Positions 39,201-46,813 of a stretch of DNA of 64,000 nt are shown here, piece after piece. The stretch is from Gammaproteobacteria bacterium (lineage in GTDB: Bacteria > Pseudomonadota > Gammaproteobacteria > Ga0077536), in the NCBI GenBank assembly GCA_020849475.1, contig JADLGE010000034.1:85286-149285 (forward strand), written 5' to 3'. Made by a program: the position numbers and the translations under genes. The notes under the pieces are model-generated. The model was not told the DNA's origin, ran no database searches, and saw only the letters and a list, made by a program, of their open reading frames with translations. Each line of letters begins with the position of its first letter. Position 1 is the stretch's first letter.

Positions 39201-39868
39201 TTGCTGGCGGCCGGCGCGAAGTTGTCGTCGGCCTGCACGGTCAGACACCATTGTTCGAGCGCGACGCGGGCGGTTTCGTTAAGCATCGCGTCGTCGGCCA
39301 GCGCCGACCACGCGGCGTGTTTGCGCAAGCGGCCGAGGAAGGCTTTGTCCGGTGCTTCCAAGGTCAGCAGCGCGGCGGCGCGCGCGGTCAGGTATTCGTC
39401 GTCATGCACCAGGCGCGCGCCGTCGCGGGCCGCTTCGCGCAAGCCCAGCACCGCGCTCTTCAGCGCTTCGCGATCGAAGCCGGCGATGTCGACGCCCTTG
39501 TATTTCTTGGCCAGCGGCTCGACGAACTTGTTGCGAAAGCCAAGCACGGTCTGGTCTTCGTCGCGAATCATCGCGCCCTGCGCATCCCAGGCTGCCTCGA
39601 TGCGGAACAGACGCGCCAGGAAGGCGCCGAGGTACGGCGCGGCATCGGTCAAAACGAAGGAGCGCTCTTCGGGCGTCATGCCTTCACCCTGGCAGGCGCG
39701 GAAGGCCGCCAGGCGCGCGCCGACGCTGGCGTCACGCTCGGTCAGGAACGCATCGAAGGTCGCGGTCAGGCGCGCAAGGGCCTGCGGTTCGTAGAGATCC
39801 GGGTAGGTGAAGCCGGCAATACCGAGGGTCAGATTGGCCGAGTCCTGGCCATGGGTCATGTCATTCAT
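36251..39868 (-). CDS. NfnAB-like fusion: GltD-type plus PyrK-type flavin/Fe-S oxidoreductase
   Basis: 1205 residues. Residues 1 to about 280 are a helical domain I do not recognise. Next come Fe-S Cys (CIYCHDRDNDTC, CPLGEK, CNDCMKGC) and a GltD-like FAD/NAD(P) module (VMVVGLGPAGYTLAHYL, GVIGGGLTAVDTATEV). The last 260 residues are a ferredoxin-reductase/PyrK-like module (FEPGQFYRVQNPEAF, VLMVGGGLGNAV) ending in a 2Fe-2S cluster (CMMKGVCAQCLC). The order mirrors NfnB then NfnA, the NADH-dependent ferredoxin:NADP+ oxidoreductase, in one chain. Start 39868 is chosen over a longer upstream frame. Confidence 0.8.
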   Translation of the reverse strand: MNDMTHGQDSANLTLGIAGFTYPDLYEPQALARLTATFDAFLTERDASVGARLAAFRACQGEGMTPEERSFVLTDAAPYLGAFLARLFRIEAAWDAQGAMIRDEDQTVLGFRNKFVEPLAKKYKGVDIAGFDREALKSAVLGLREAARDGARLVHDDEYLTARAAALLTLEAPDKAFLGRLRKHAAWSALADDAMLNETARVALEQWCLTVQADDNFAPAASNAWVSFKQPAKTDVQHLVHHPELDRGGYKTWVAEDKHRRRRDGFALTDPRYGQRRVLYEVDHCIYCHDRDNDTCSKGMPNKKEGGFKTNALGVPVTGCPLGEKISEMHVVKRQGDNIGALALIVIDNPMGPGTGHRICNDCMKGCIYQKTEPVNIPQIETNVLTDVLNLPWGFEIYALLTRWNPLNVKRPQLAPYNGKKVMVVGLGPAGYTLAHYLLQEGFAVVGIDALKVEPLPSYLTGSATAPPQPVRDFATLYEDLDKRTNNGFGGVAEYGITVRWDKNFLKVIYLTLLRRRTFRAYGGVRFGGSLNLGDAWNLGFDHVALATGAGKPSIIGLKNNLIRGIRKASDFLMGLQLTGAAKHSSLANLQVRLPAGVIGGGLTAVDTATEVMAYYPRQVEKTLNRYEALCADLGVDAVRAKYDAEELGILDEFLAHGQAVRAERARAKAAGEQPDFAPLVKQWGGVTLFYRKSIHDSPAYRQNHEEVNEALQEGIYIATGMNPEEAFADEFGALKSVRFSRGKGEDDIELPLKALFVAAGTSPNIIYEQEHPGTFELDGKFFRRFEPVDGKLVAAEGSLIPKLGVPSPFTSYERDGRYVTFYGDNHPVYAGNVVKAMASAKDGYPYIVELFKDHIAALKADDQPLREVDLHRFIARLDESFLATVVAVNRLTPTIIEVVAHAPAAAAKFEPGQFYRVQNPEAFAPRVDGTVLAPEGLALTGAWVDKEQGLVSLIALEMGTSSRLLQRCRPGDPLVVMGVTGAPTHIPRNSNVLMVGGGLGNAVLFSIGKALRAAGNKVLYFAGYKKPQDVFKLDDIEAAADIVVWSVDPGPDVQAITPRRAQDRSFVGNVVQSMIAYAEGQLGEVTLPLDTMEEIIVIGSDMMMAAVKRARFEVLKPYLKPDHAAIGSINSPMQCMMKGVCAQCLCKHIDPKTGEESFVYSCYNQDQPLDAVDFPNLRARLRQNTVQEKLSNMYLDHLLNSGAS

Positions 39869-39974
39869 TACGCAGGGCGCCTGCTGGTTGAATTGTGGAA
39901 GTGGAAAGGCCGCAACGATACGGCAGCGTATGGATGAGTGCAATCAATTCGGGCGAGCGCCCGATGATCTTCCG

Positions 39975-40000
39975 GTAGGTGCGGATTCATTCGCACATTC
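39975..40000 (+). repeat. REP palindrome, GTGCGAAT subtype
   Basis: GTAG head, arms GTGCG-AT and AT-CGCAC around a short loop, tail ATTC, followed by AGGTACAG exactly as after the 19617 copy. Intergenic. Confidence 0.75.
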
Positions 40001-40058
40001 AGGTACAGCCCCGCCATCGAAAATAAGCACGACCGTGCAAATAACCCGACGCCCTGCC

Positions 40059-40904
40059 TCAGGGATACACCACCAGCGTCCGCACCTCGATGCTTTCACG
40101 CGGTCGGGCGTCGGCCGGTGCGGCGGGGTTGCGGAAGCCGGTATGCGGGGTATAGCTCGCGCGCCCGTCGGCCCACGAATCCCAGTTCTTGAGCAGCAGC
40201 ACCTCGTCGCGTTGCATGTCGCTGGCGTAGTACCAGCGATGGGCGGGATTGTAGACCACCGAGTAAATCTCGCCGCTGTGGCGCGGATGCTCAAGGTCGT
40301 CGTCACCGAAATGATGAATGTCGGTGGCGATGAAATCCGCCGGGTTGGCGCTGCGCGCATCGCATACCGCGAGTGGTATGTCCTGCACCGGTCCGATGAT
40401 GGGACGCCAGACATTGATCAGCGCCATGCGTTGACCGGCGTAAGTCGGCCGACCGGCATCGGCGAGGATCTCGCGCGCGCGGCGCGGGCCGGACTGCGGC
40501 GTGTAGTCGTTGTGCGCGGCGTCCACCGGCATGCGCACGCCCGCCTGGCCCCGCGCCGCACGCTGGGCGCTGCGCTGGTTGTGGTCGAACACCACCACGT
40601 CGAGCGCGCCGAGCGCGTGGTGCAGGAGTTTGGCGATCTCGGGGTAGTAGCGGGCGCGCACCACGGCGTCGTCGTACAGGTCTTCGATGACGGTGGGCGC
40701 GGCCAGCAGCGCAAAGCCTTCGCGGTCGACGCTCGGCGCCGTGGCCAGTGTGCGGCAATCAACAATCGTGAGTCGGTGATGTTCCTGAGCCGGCAGTTGC
40801 GACGGGCGGCCGCTGCCGGGCGGATAGATCAGACGTTGCGCGCGGCCCGTTTGCGGGACGAGATAGGCGAGCGGGGCGACGACGTCGCCAGCGGTACTGG
40901 GTAT
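40059..40904 (-). CDS. CmcJ/NvfI-family oxidoreductase with apparent ATA start
   Basis: 281 codons if read from an ATA at 40904, which lies 7 bases after AAGGAG. Translation from there is collinear with the CmcJ/NvfI family (APLAYLVPQTG, LTIVDCRTLA, LYDDAVVRARYYPEI, FDHNQRS, HNDYTPQSGPRR, NVWRPIIGPVQDIPLAVCDA, ESIEVRTLV). No ATG, GTG or TTG occurs in frame between the upstream stop and the GTGs near 40664, which would delete some 80 conserved residues. The family has a 2OG-oxygenase-like fold. Either ATA initiates here or the gene has lost its start codon. Confidence 0.75.
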   Translation of the reverse strand: MPSTAGDVVAPLAYLVPQTGRAQRLIYPPGSGRPSQLPAQEHHRLTIVDCRTLATAPSVDREGFALLAAPTVIEDLYDDAVVRARYYPEIAKLLHHALGALDVVVFDHNQRSAQRAARGQAGVRMPVDAAHNDYTPQSGPRRAREILADAGRPTYAGQRMALINVWRPIIGPVQDIPLAVCDARSANPADFIATDIHHFGDDDLEHPRHSGEIYSVVYNPAHRWYYASDMQRDEVLLLKNWDSWADGRASYTPHTGFRNPAAPADARPRESIEVRTLVVYP

Positions 40905-41007
40905 GGTGGCTCTCCTTGCGGCGCGATGCGAATACCTGTGGGCGGCGCAGATGCGATATCAGTGGCCTATTCGAACACAGGTTTTACGCCAATGGCAGAG
41001 CTCAAGT

Positions 41008-41029
41008 GTGCGAGCGAAATCGCACCTAC
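41008..41029 (-). repeat. REP palindrome overlapping the PilZ stop
   Basis: Read on the minus strand: GTAG head, arms GTGCGA and TCGCAC with a 6-base interior. The TAG of the head is the stop codon of the PilZ gene. Confidence 0.75.
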
Positions 41030-41673
41030 ACGCCGTCGAATGTGCAGCCGTAATGCACGCTGTCGTCATGCTCGTCGCGGCGCCGCACCTGGGCCGGGCA
41101 CACTGCCTGCTGCTGGCCGGGCACGGGCAGGGCCAGTGAGGCGCCGTCGCGCAGGAAGGCGTCGGTGGGGTTGTCGACAATGAAGCCCACACCCTTGTCC
41201 GACAGATCGCGCAGTTCCAGATCGATCACGCCATCGGCGCTGCCATCGGCGTTCAGCACCAGCGCCGACAGCACCGCCTGGCCCGCGCCGGCATCGCGGC
41301 GGGGGTCTTCGCGGCGATTGAAGATGCGGAAGAAATCCGCCGTCGCATGGTCGCCGAGGTCGGGTGCGCCAGTGAAGGCGATGGCCACCACCCGCTGCGT
41401 GCCGCGCGTCGCGCTCAGCACCACGCGGCTGGCGATTTCGGTGGTGCTGGCCATGCCTGGCACTTTGATCGAGGTGATGACCGCCTGACCGGTGGCGAGG
41501 GCGGGCAGGTCGGCGTGCTTGAACACCAGGCGCACGCCTTTAAGACTGACATTGATGACCTGCTCGGCGGTCCAGTGTCGACCATCCAGCTTGAGACTCA
41601 GCAGCGGCGCGCCCAGCGGCGGCGGCTCGTGCCGATAGAACTGACGACGATTATTGGTGTTGTTGTCGGTCAT
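41026..41673 (-). CDS. PilZ-domain protein
   Basis: 215 residues. The N-terminal half has RRQFYRHEPP and VINVSLKGVRLVF, the RxxxR plus (D/N)xSxxG c-di-GMP-binding signature of PilZ. The C-terminal half has a second similar pair (NRREDPRRD and LRDLSDKGVGFIVD), so this may be a tandem PilZ protein. It probably senses c-di-GMP, which the EAL protein in this window would degrade. Start 41673 has AGAGGG upstream. Confidence 0.8.
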   Translation of the reverse strand: MTDNNTNNRRQFYRHEPPPLGAPLLSLKLDGRHWTAEQVINVSLKGVRLVFKHADLPALATGQAVITSIKVPGMASTTEIASRVVLSATRGTQRVVAIAFTGAPDLGDHATADFFRIFNRREDPRRDAGAGQAVLSALVLNADGSADGVIDLELRDLSDKGVGFIVDNPTDAFLRDGASLALPVPGQQQAVCPAQVRRRDEHDDSVHYGCTFDGV

Positions 41674-41827
41674 GCGCTGGCCCTCTGTTGCGTCGCACTT
41701 TAGCAGATGAGGCGCGGGCCTGTGCATCATATTGTGGACTGGTTCGCGGTCTTGGCCTGCATCTTGGGGCCTGGGGTGGCGCGGCCATGGCTGGCCGAGG
41801 CCCGCTCGTGCGGGCCAGAATAGTCCC

Positions 41828-43045
41828 ATGACTACACCCACGCTCGATGACATCCGCGATTTCGATCTGCGCCGCCTGCCGGACAGTTTCTATCTCGATC
41901 CCTATCCCATGCTGCATGCCTTGCGTCGCACGGCGCCGCTGCACCGCTGCCCGGATGGCAGCTGGCTGCTGACGCGTCATGCCGATCTCAATCACGTCTA
42001 CCGCAATCCGCGCCTGTTCAGCTCTGACAAGCAGCAGCAGTTCCGGCCCATGTTCGGTGACGGCCCGCTGTTCGAGCATCACACCACGAGCCTGGTGTTC
42101 AACGATCCGCCGCTGCATACCCAGGTGCGCAAGGCCATCGGCGATGCCCTGTCGCCGCGCGTGGTGACCGCCATGCAGGCGAGTCTCGTGCGCCTGGTCG
42201 ATGAGCTCCTCGACGCCATGGCGGCGCGTGTCGAATGCGACCTCATGCAGGATTTCGCCGCGGCCATTCCCATCGAGGTCATCGGCAACCTGCTGGCGCT
42301 GCGGCGCGAGGACAGGCAACCCCTGCAACGCTGGTCGAACGCGATTCTGGGCGCGCTGGAATTCGGCTCCGATCCGGCGCGGCTCGCCGAGGGCAATGAA
42401 GCGGTCGAACAATTCGTGGCGTTCTTGAAAGATCTCATCGCCGAGCGCCGTCGCGACGCGGCCAGCGCCGACGACATCGTCAGCCGTCTCATCCGCTGGG
42501 AATCGGCGGACTTTCGCCTGAGCGAGTTCCAGATCTATCACCAGTGCATCTTCCTGTTGAATGCAGGTCATGAGACCACCACCAATCTCATCGGCAACGG
42601 CGTGCTGGCCCTGTTGAAGCACCCGGCGCAACTTCAGCGGCTGCGCGACGACCAGCGCCTCATCGACGCGACCGTCGAGGAATGCCTGCGCTACGAAGCG
42701 CCTGTGCAACTCGGCAACCGCACCGTGACAGCGGCGACTCGCATCGACGATGTAGAACTCGAAGCCGGCACGGTATTGACACTTGCCATCGGCGCGGCCA
42801 ACCGCGACCCGGCGGTGTTTGCCGAACCCGATGCCTTCGATATCACGCGCAATCCCAATCCGCATTTGTCCTTCGGCGCCGGCATACATACCTGCGCGGG
42901 CCTGGCAGTGGCGCGCCTCGAAGCACGTATCGCGCTCTCGCGTCTGTTTGAACGCTTCCCGCGGCTGGCCCTCGCCGGCGAACCACAACGCGCACGCCGC
43001 GCGCGCTTCCGCGCCCTGGAGCGTCTACCTGTGACCTGCCTGTAG
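41828..43045 (+). CDS. Cytochrome P450
   Basis: 405 residues of a soluble bacterial P450. The I-helix motif is AGHETTT, the K-helix ExxR is EECLR, and the heme-ligand motif is FGAGIHTCAG with Cys356. It hydroxylates or epoxidises an organic substrate using an external reductase, none of which is adjacent. The stop TAG is the head of a REP palindrome. Convergent with the homogentisate dioxygenase gene. Confidence 0.93.
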   Translation: MTTPTLDDIRDFDLRRLPDSFYLDPYPMLHALRRTAPLHRCPDGSWLLTRHADLNHVYRNPRLFSSDKQQQFRPMFGDGPLFEHHTTSLVFNDPPLHTQVRKAIGDALSPRVVTAMQASLVRLVDELLDAMAARVECDLMQDFAAAIPIEVIGNLLALRREDRQPLQRWSNAILGALEFGSDPARLAEGNEAVEQFVAFLKDLIAERRRDAASADDIVSRLIRWESADFRLSEFQIYHQCIFLLNAGHETTTNLIGNGVLALLKHPAQLQRLRDDQRLIDATVEECLRYEAPVQLGNRTVTAATRIDDVELEAGTVLTLAIGAANRDPAVFAEPDAFDITRNPNPHLSFGAGIHTCAGLAVARLEARIALSRLFERFPRLALAGEPQRARRARFRALERLPVTCL

Positions 43046-43067
43046 GTGCGATTTCAATCGCACATTG
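43042..43067 (+). repeat. REP palindrome overlapping the P450 stop
   Basis: GTAG head, arms GTGCGATT and AATCGCAC, 2-base loop, tail ATTG. Its TAG is the P450 stop codon. It lies between two convergent genes and could act as a bidirectional terminator. Confidence 0.8.
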
Positions 43068-43075
43068 AAATCGCC

Positions 43076-44368
43076 CTAGGCCCCCGTGAACTTGCGTTCG
43101 AGTCCGCGCCAACACCCCGCGTAATCGGCTTGCAAGGTCGGCGTATTCAAAGCCCAGGCCGTCAGCTTGAACACGTAACGGCTTTCAAACATGAAAGCCA
43201 TGGTGTGCTCCTGCTTGCTGGGGGTGAGCGGCGCATTGGACGCCGCCTCGAATACGCCCGCTTCAGGCCCGTGGGGCACGAAGGCATTGTGCAGGCTCAT
43301 GCCGCCCGGCTCGAAGCCGGCTTTCTTGGCGTCGTACTGACCGTGAATGAGGCCCATGAATTCACTCATCACATTGCGATGGAACCAGGGTGGTCGAAAG
43401 GTGTGCTCGGCCACCGTCCAGCGCGGCGGAAAAATCACGAAGTCGAGATTGGCCACGCCCGGCGTCGCCGAGGGTGAAGTCAGCACCGTGAATATCGACG
43501 GGTCGGGATGATCGTAGGTGACGGTGTTCATGGCATTGAAGCGCGCGAGCTCATACTTGAACGGCACCGCCGTGCCGACCCAGGCCACCACGTCCAGCGG
43601 GCAATGGCCGAGCGCGGTGCTGAACAAACGCCCCTGGAACTTGGTGACGAGTTCGGCGGGGGAGTCGTCGTCGACGAAGCGCGCCACCGGCGTCATGAAA
43701 TCACGTCCGTTGGCGTAGCCGTCCGAACCCACCGGGCCGCGCTCGGCAAGGCGCAGGAAAGCGCCGTAGTTCTCGCACACATAACCGCGCACCGCGCCGT
43801 CGACGAGTTCTACCTTGAACTTCATGCCGCGCGGCACGAGGGCAATCTCGCCGGGTGCGACTTCGAGCAGGCCACATTCGGTGTGCACGGCCAGCGCACC
43901 GCTTTGCGGCACCAGCAACAGTTCACCGTCGCTGTTCTGCATGTAACGCTGGCCCATGCCGCGATTGGCGCTGTAGAGGTGCACGGCCACGCCCTGCTGC
44001 GCATGACAATCGCCATTGGTCGCGACCGTCAGCAGGCCATCGAGGAAGTCATGGGGCGCGGTGTCCGGCGGCTGCGGATCCCAGCGCAGCGCCGTCGGCG
44101 GCGTCACGCCTTCATCGCAGGGCGCCGTGCGCAGGCCGGCATGGGCGAGGATCTCGGTCGCTCCCTGCAGCACCGAGGGGCGAATGCGGTAGAACCACGT
44201 GCGCCGGTTCTCGGCACGCGGTGCGGTGAAGGCGGTGTAGCTGAATTTTTCGGCGTACAGACCGAGTGGCAGTTTCTGCGGGGAGAACTGGCCGCGCGGC
44301 AGGGCGCCAGGGCTCGCCTCGCTTTCGAACTCGTTGCCAAAGCCGTTGAGATAGGAGAGTGCCTGCAT
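43076..44368 (-). CDS. hmgA: Homogentisate 1,2-dioxygenase
   Basis: 430 residues with full-length similarity: YLNGFGNEFESEA at the N-terminus and the iron-ligand region RPPWFHRN, MSEFMGLI and VPHGPEAG containing the two His and the Glu. It cleaves homogentisate to maleylacetoacetate in tyrosine and phenylacetate catabolism. The usual partners (maleylacetoacetate isomerase, fumarylacetoacetase) are not next to it. Start 44368 matches the family N-terminus. Divergent from the Rieske oxygenase gene. Confidence 0.95.
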   Translation of the reverse strand: MQALSYLNGFGNEFESEASPGALPRGQFSPQKLPLGLYAEKFSYTAFTAPRAENRRTWFYRIRPSVLQGATEILAHAGLRTAPCDEGVTPPTALRWDPQPPDTAPHDFLDGLLTVATNGDCHAQQGVAVHLYSANRGMGQRYMQNSDGELLLVPQSGALAVHTECGLLEVAPGEIALVPRGMKFKVELVDGAVRGYVCENYGAFLRLAERGPVGSDGYANGRDFMTPVARFVDDDSPAELVTKFQGRLFSTALGHCPLDVVAWVGTAVPFKYELARFNAMNTVTYDHPDPSIFTVLTSPSATPGVANLDFVIFPPRWTVAEHTFRPPWFHRNVMSEFMGLIHGQYDAKKAGFEPGGMSLHNAFVPHGPEAGVFEAASNAPLTPSKQEHTMAFMFESRYVFKLTAWALNTPTLQADYAGCWRGLERKFTGA

Positions 44369-44476
44369 CGTGACCCCGCTTGCTGTCGCGCCGGAAAATA
44401 CGCGCCCGGCGCTATTATAGGCAGCGCGCCCGGCGCCCCGTCGCGGGGCCATCGTTCCTCATCCGGAGAAGAGATC

Positions 44477-45541
44477 ATGTCCGACCAGGACCCTGCCCGC
44501 GCGCAGCTTGCCGACGCCACCACGCCGTTGATCCGCAACGCCTGGTACGTGGTGGCGCGGGCCGATGAAATCACGCGCGCGCCGCTCGGCCGTGACGTCA
44601 TGGAAACTTCGCTGGTGCTCTATCGTGGCGAGGACGGCGCGCCCGTGGCCTTGCAGAACCGCTGCTGCCACCGCTCTTTTCCGCTTGCCCATGGCAGCCT
44701 CGAGGGTGATGGCATCCGCTGCGGATATCACGGCCTGTTGTATGCCCGCGATGGGCGCTGCATCGAGATTCCGATGCAGGACAAGATTCCGCCACATCTG
44801 TGTCTGCGTGCCTACCCGCTCGTCGAGCGCGGGCCCTTCGTGTGGGCGTGGTTCGGCGCGGCGGACGCCGCTGATGAGGACCTCCTGCCGCATCCCGCGT
44901 GGCTGGGCGCGCCCGACTGGGATATCTACATCGGCTATCTGCTCATCAACGCCAGCTACGTGCACATGCACGAGAATCTGCTTGACCTCTCGCACCTGTC
45001 ATTCCTGCATCCCAAGACCTTTGGCACGCCGGAATATGCGCGCGCGCCGGTGGAACTGGCCATCAAGGGCACGGACATCCAGGTATGGCGGCGCGTCGAA
45101 TGCCAGTTGCCCGACATCTATGCCGTGCCGCTGCAATGGCAGGGCTGTCGCGCCGAGCGCAGTTCAGGCTCGCAGTTCGTGGCGCCGGGCCTGCACGTCA
45201 ATACCGGCATCCTGCGCAACCTGGAGCGCGCGGCCACTGCCGACGAGGCGCTGCCGACCATCCGTGTCGCGCAACTCATCACGCCCATCGACCGCACGCA
45301 TCTGCATTACTGGTTTGCCGGTTGTCGCAACTTCGCGCGCGGCCGCCCCGACATCGACGACTTCATGCGCAGCGCGCAGATCAAGGCCTTCACCGAAGAC
45401 CAATTCGCGATGGAAGAGATCGCGCGCATGCAGCGTGTCGACGGCCACACGCCCCACACCGAGATGCACATTCCGACCGATGCCGCCGGGCTCGCCATGC
45501 GCCGCCATCTGCGCGCGCTGGCCGCGCGCGAAGCGCTCTAA
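44477..45541 (+). CDS. Rieske non-heme iron oxygenase (VanA-like)
   Basis: 354 residues. The Rieske cluster motif is Cys63-x-His65 and Cys82-x-x-His85 (CGYHG). The mononuclear iron site is in LLDLSHLSFLH. This is the layout of vanillate O-demethylase-type oxygenases, which demethylate or hydroxylate aromatic acids. A partner reductase is not adjacent. Start 44477 follows CCGGAG; the longer open frame upstream is antisense to hmgA. Confidence 0.92.
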   Translation: MSDQDPARAQLADATTPLIRNAWYVVARADEITRAPLGRDVMETSLVLYRGEDGAPVALQNRCCHRSFPLAHGSLEGDGIRCGYHGLLYARDGRCIEIPMQDKIPPHLCLRAYPLVERGPFVWAWFGAADAADEDLLPHPAWLGAPDWDIYIGYLLINASYVHMHENLLDLSHLSFLHPKTFGTPEYARAPVELAIKGTDIQVWRRVECQLPDIYAVPLQWQGCRAERSSGSQFVAPGLHVNTGILRNLERAATADEALPTIRVAQLITPIDRTHLHYWFAGCRNFARGRPDIDDFMRSAQIKAFTEDQFAMEEIARMQRVDGHTPHTEMHIPTDAAGLAMRRHLRALAAREAL

Positions 45542-45616
45542 GCCACGCTGGCCTTCATCGCGAGAAGGCAATACCCTCGAAGCTCTTAGCGGTCTCGTGC
45601 AGGGGAGTTTGCAGCG

Positions 45617-46795
45617 ATGATGGAGAATCCCAAGGCCGCGCGTGCGGCCACGCGCAGTGCGCTTTTCGGTGGCATCGAAGCGCAGCGCGCGGCGATGGCG
45701 GCCACCGCCGATGAAGATGAAGCGCAGGGCACGCTGACACCCAAGGCCGTTGAGGCGCTGGTGGCGAGCGGCGCCTTGCGCATGAAACTGCCGATGGTGC
45801 TGGGCGGCTTCGAGGCCGACCTCGTCACGCAGATGGAAGTGCTGGAACGCCTGGCCATGATCAATCCCGCCATCGGCTGGTGCGCGATGGTGGGCGCCAC
45901 CAGCCTCGGCGTGCCTGGCGCGTTTCTGCCCGACAGCGGCATCGCCCGCATGTTTGCCGACGGCCGCATTCCGCGCGGCGCCATCGTCGTCACGCCGTCC
46001 GGCGTCGCGACGCCGGAAGCGGGTGGCTTTCGCGTCAACGGCCGCTGGGGTTTCGCCAGTGGCGTGCGCCACAGCGAATGGATAGTCGCCATCACCCGCG
46101 TCGAACGGGCAGCGCAGGCGCCACCGGAAATTTATTTCATGGTGTTCCCGACCAGCGCCTGCACGATTGAAGACAACTGGCAGGTGCTGGGCTTGAAGGG
46201 CACCGGCAGCTGCGACATCGTGGTCAAGGATGTGTTCGTCGCCGACGACATGGCCTTCCCGGCCAGCGACGCACCGCGCCGCGGCGGCGCGCTGTATCGC
46301 ATCGGCCTGCCGGCCTTCGTCGCCTATGAACACGCGGGCTTCGCGCTCGGCATGGCGCGGCGCGTGCTCGATGGTCTCGTCACCATCATGCAGAACAAGA
46401 AGCGCGGCTACGCACCGGGCGGCAGCAGCATGGTCGAGCGCGGCGCCGTGCAGCGACTGATTGGCCACACCGAGATGCGCCTGCGCGCGGCCCGTGCGCT
46501 GAATGTCGAGGCTAATGAAGAAGTGTGGGAAACGGTTGCCAGTGGTCGCGCGCTTAGCGCCGGGCAGCAGTGCGCGGTGCGCAGCGCGGCGACCTACGCC
46601 ACTGAAGTCGCGGTCGAGGTGGTGAACGAAGCGTTTCGCTATGCCGGCGCCAGCGCCATCTACGAGCACAGCTTCATGCAACGCTGTCTGCGCGATGTGA
46701 CGGTCGCCGCGCAGCATTACATGGTGGCCGATACCGCCTATGAACAGCTCGGCCGTGCACGCTTGGGGCTGGATGACATCAATCCCATGGGCTGA
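45617..46795 (+). CDS. Acyl-CoA-dehydrogenase-like flavin monooxygenase
   Basis: 392 residues of the acyl-CoA dehydrogenase fold, closest in pattern to HsaA/HpaB/DszC-type hydroxylases. Landmarks are MVLGGFEADLVTQMEVLERLA, GRWGFASGVRHSEW and VLGLKGTGSCDIVVKDVFV. Such enzymes use FMNH2 or FADH2 from a reductase to hydroxylate phenolic or steroid-derived substrates. RBS AGGGGAG. Same direction as the Rieske and LLM genes; probably one operon. Confidence 0.82.
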   Translation: MMENPKAARAATRSALFGGIEAQRAAMAATADEDEAQGTLTPKAVEALVASGALRMKLPMVLGGFEADLVTQMEVLERLAMINPAIGWCAMVGATSLGVPGAFLPDSGIARMFADGRIPRGAIVVTPSGVATPEAGGFRVNGRWGFASGVRHSEWIVAITRVERAAQAPPEIYFMVFPTSACTIEDNWQVLGLKGTGSCDIVVKDVFVADDMAFPASDAPRRGGALYRIGLPAFVAYEHAGFALGMARRVLDGLVTIMQNKKRGYAPGGSSMVERGAVQRLIGHTEMRLRAARALNVEANEEVWETVASGRALSAGQQCAVRSAATYATEVAVEVVNEAFRYAGASAIYEHSFMQRCLRDVTVAAQHYMVADTAYEQLGRARLGLDDINPMG

Positions 46796-46813
46796 TGCCG
46801 GGAGAGACTGAAG

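Noticed and set aside
37163..39937. 924-codon plus-strand open frame
   Set aside because: Antisense to the NfnAB-like gene, whose motifs are unambiguous; the plus-strand translation is low complexity.
43508..44476. Long N-terminal extension of the Rieske oxygenase frame
   Set aside because: The extension is antisense to hmgA and has no similarity; a good ribosome binding site lies before 44477.
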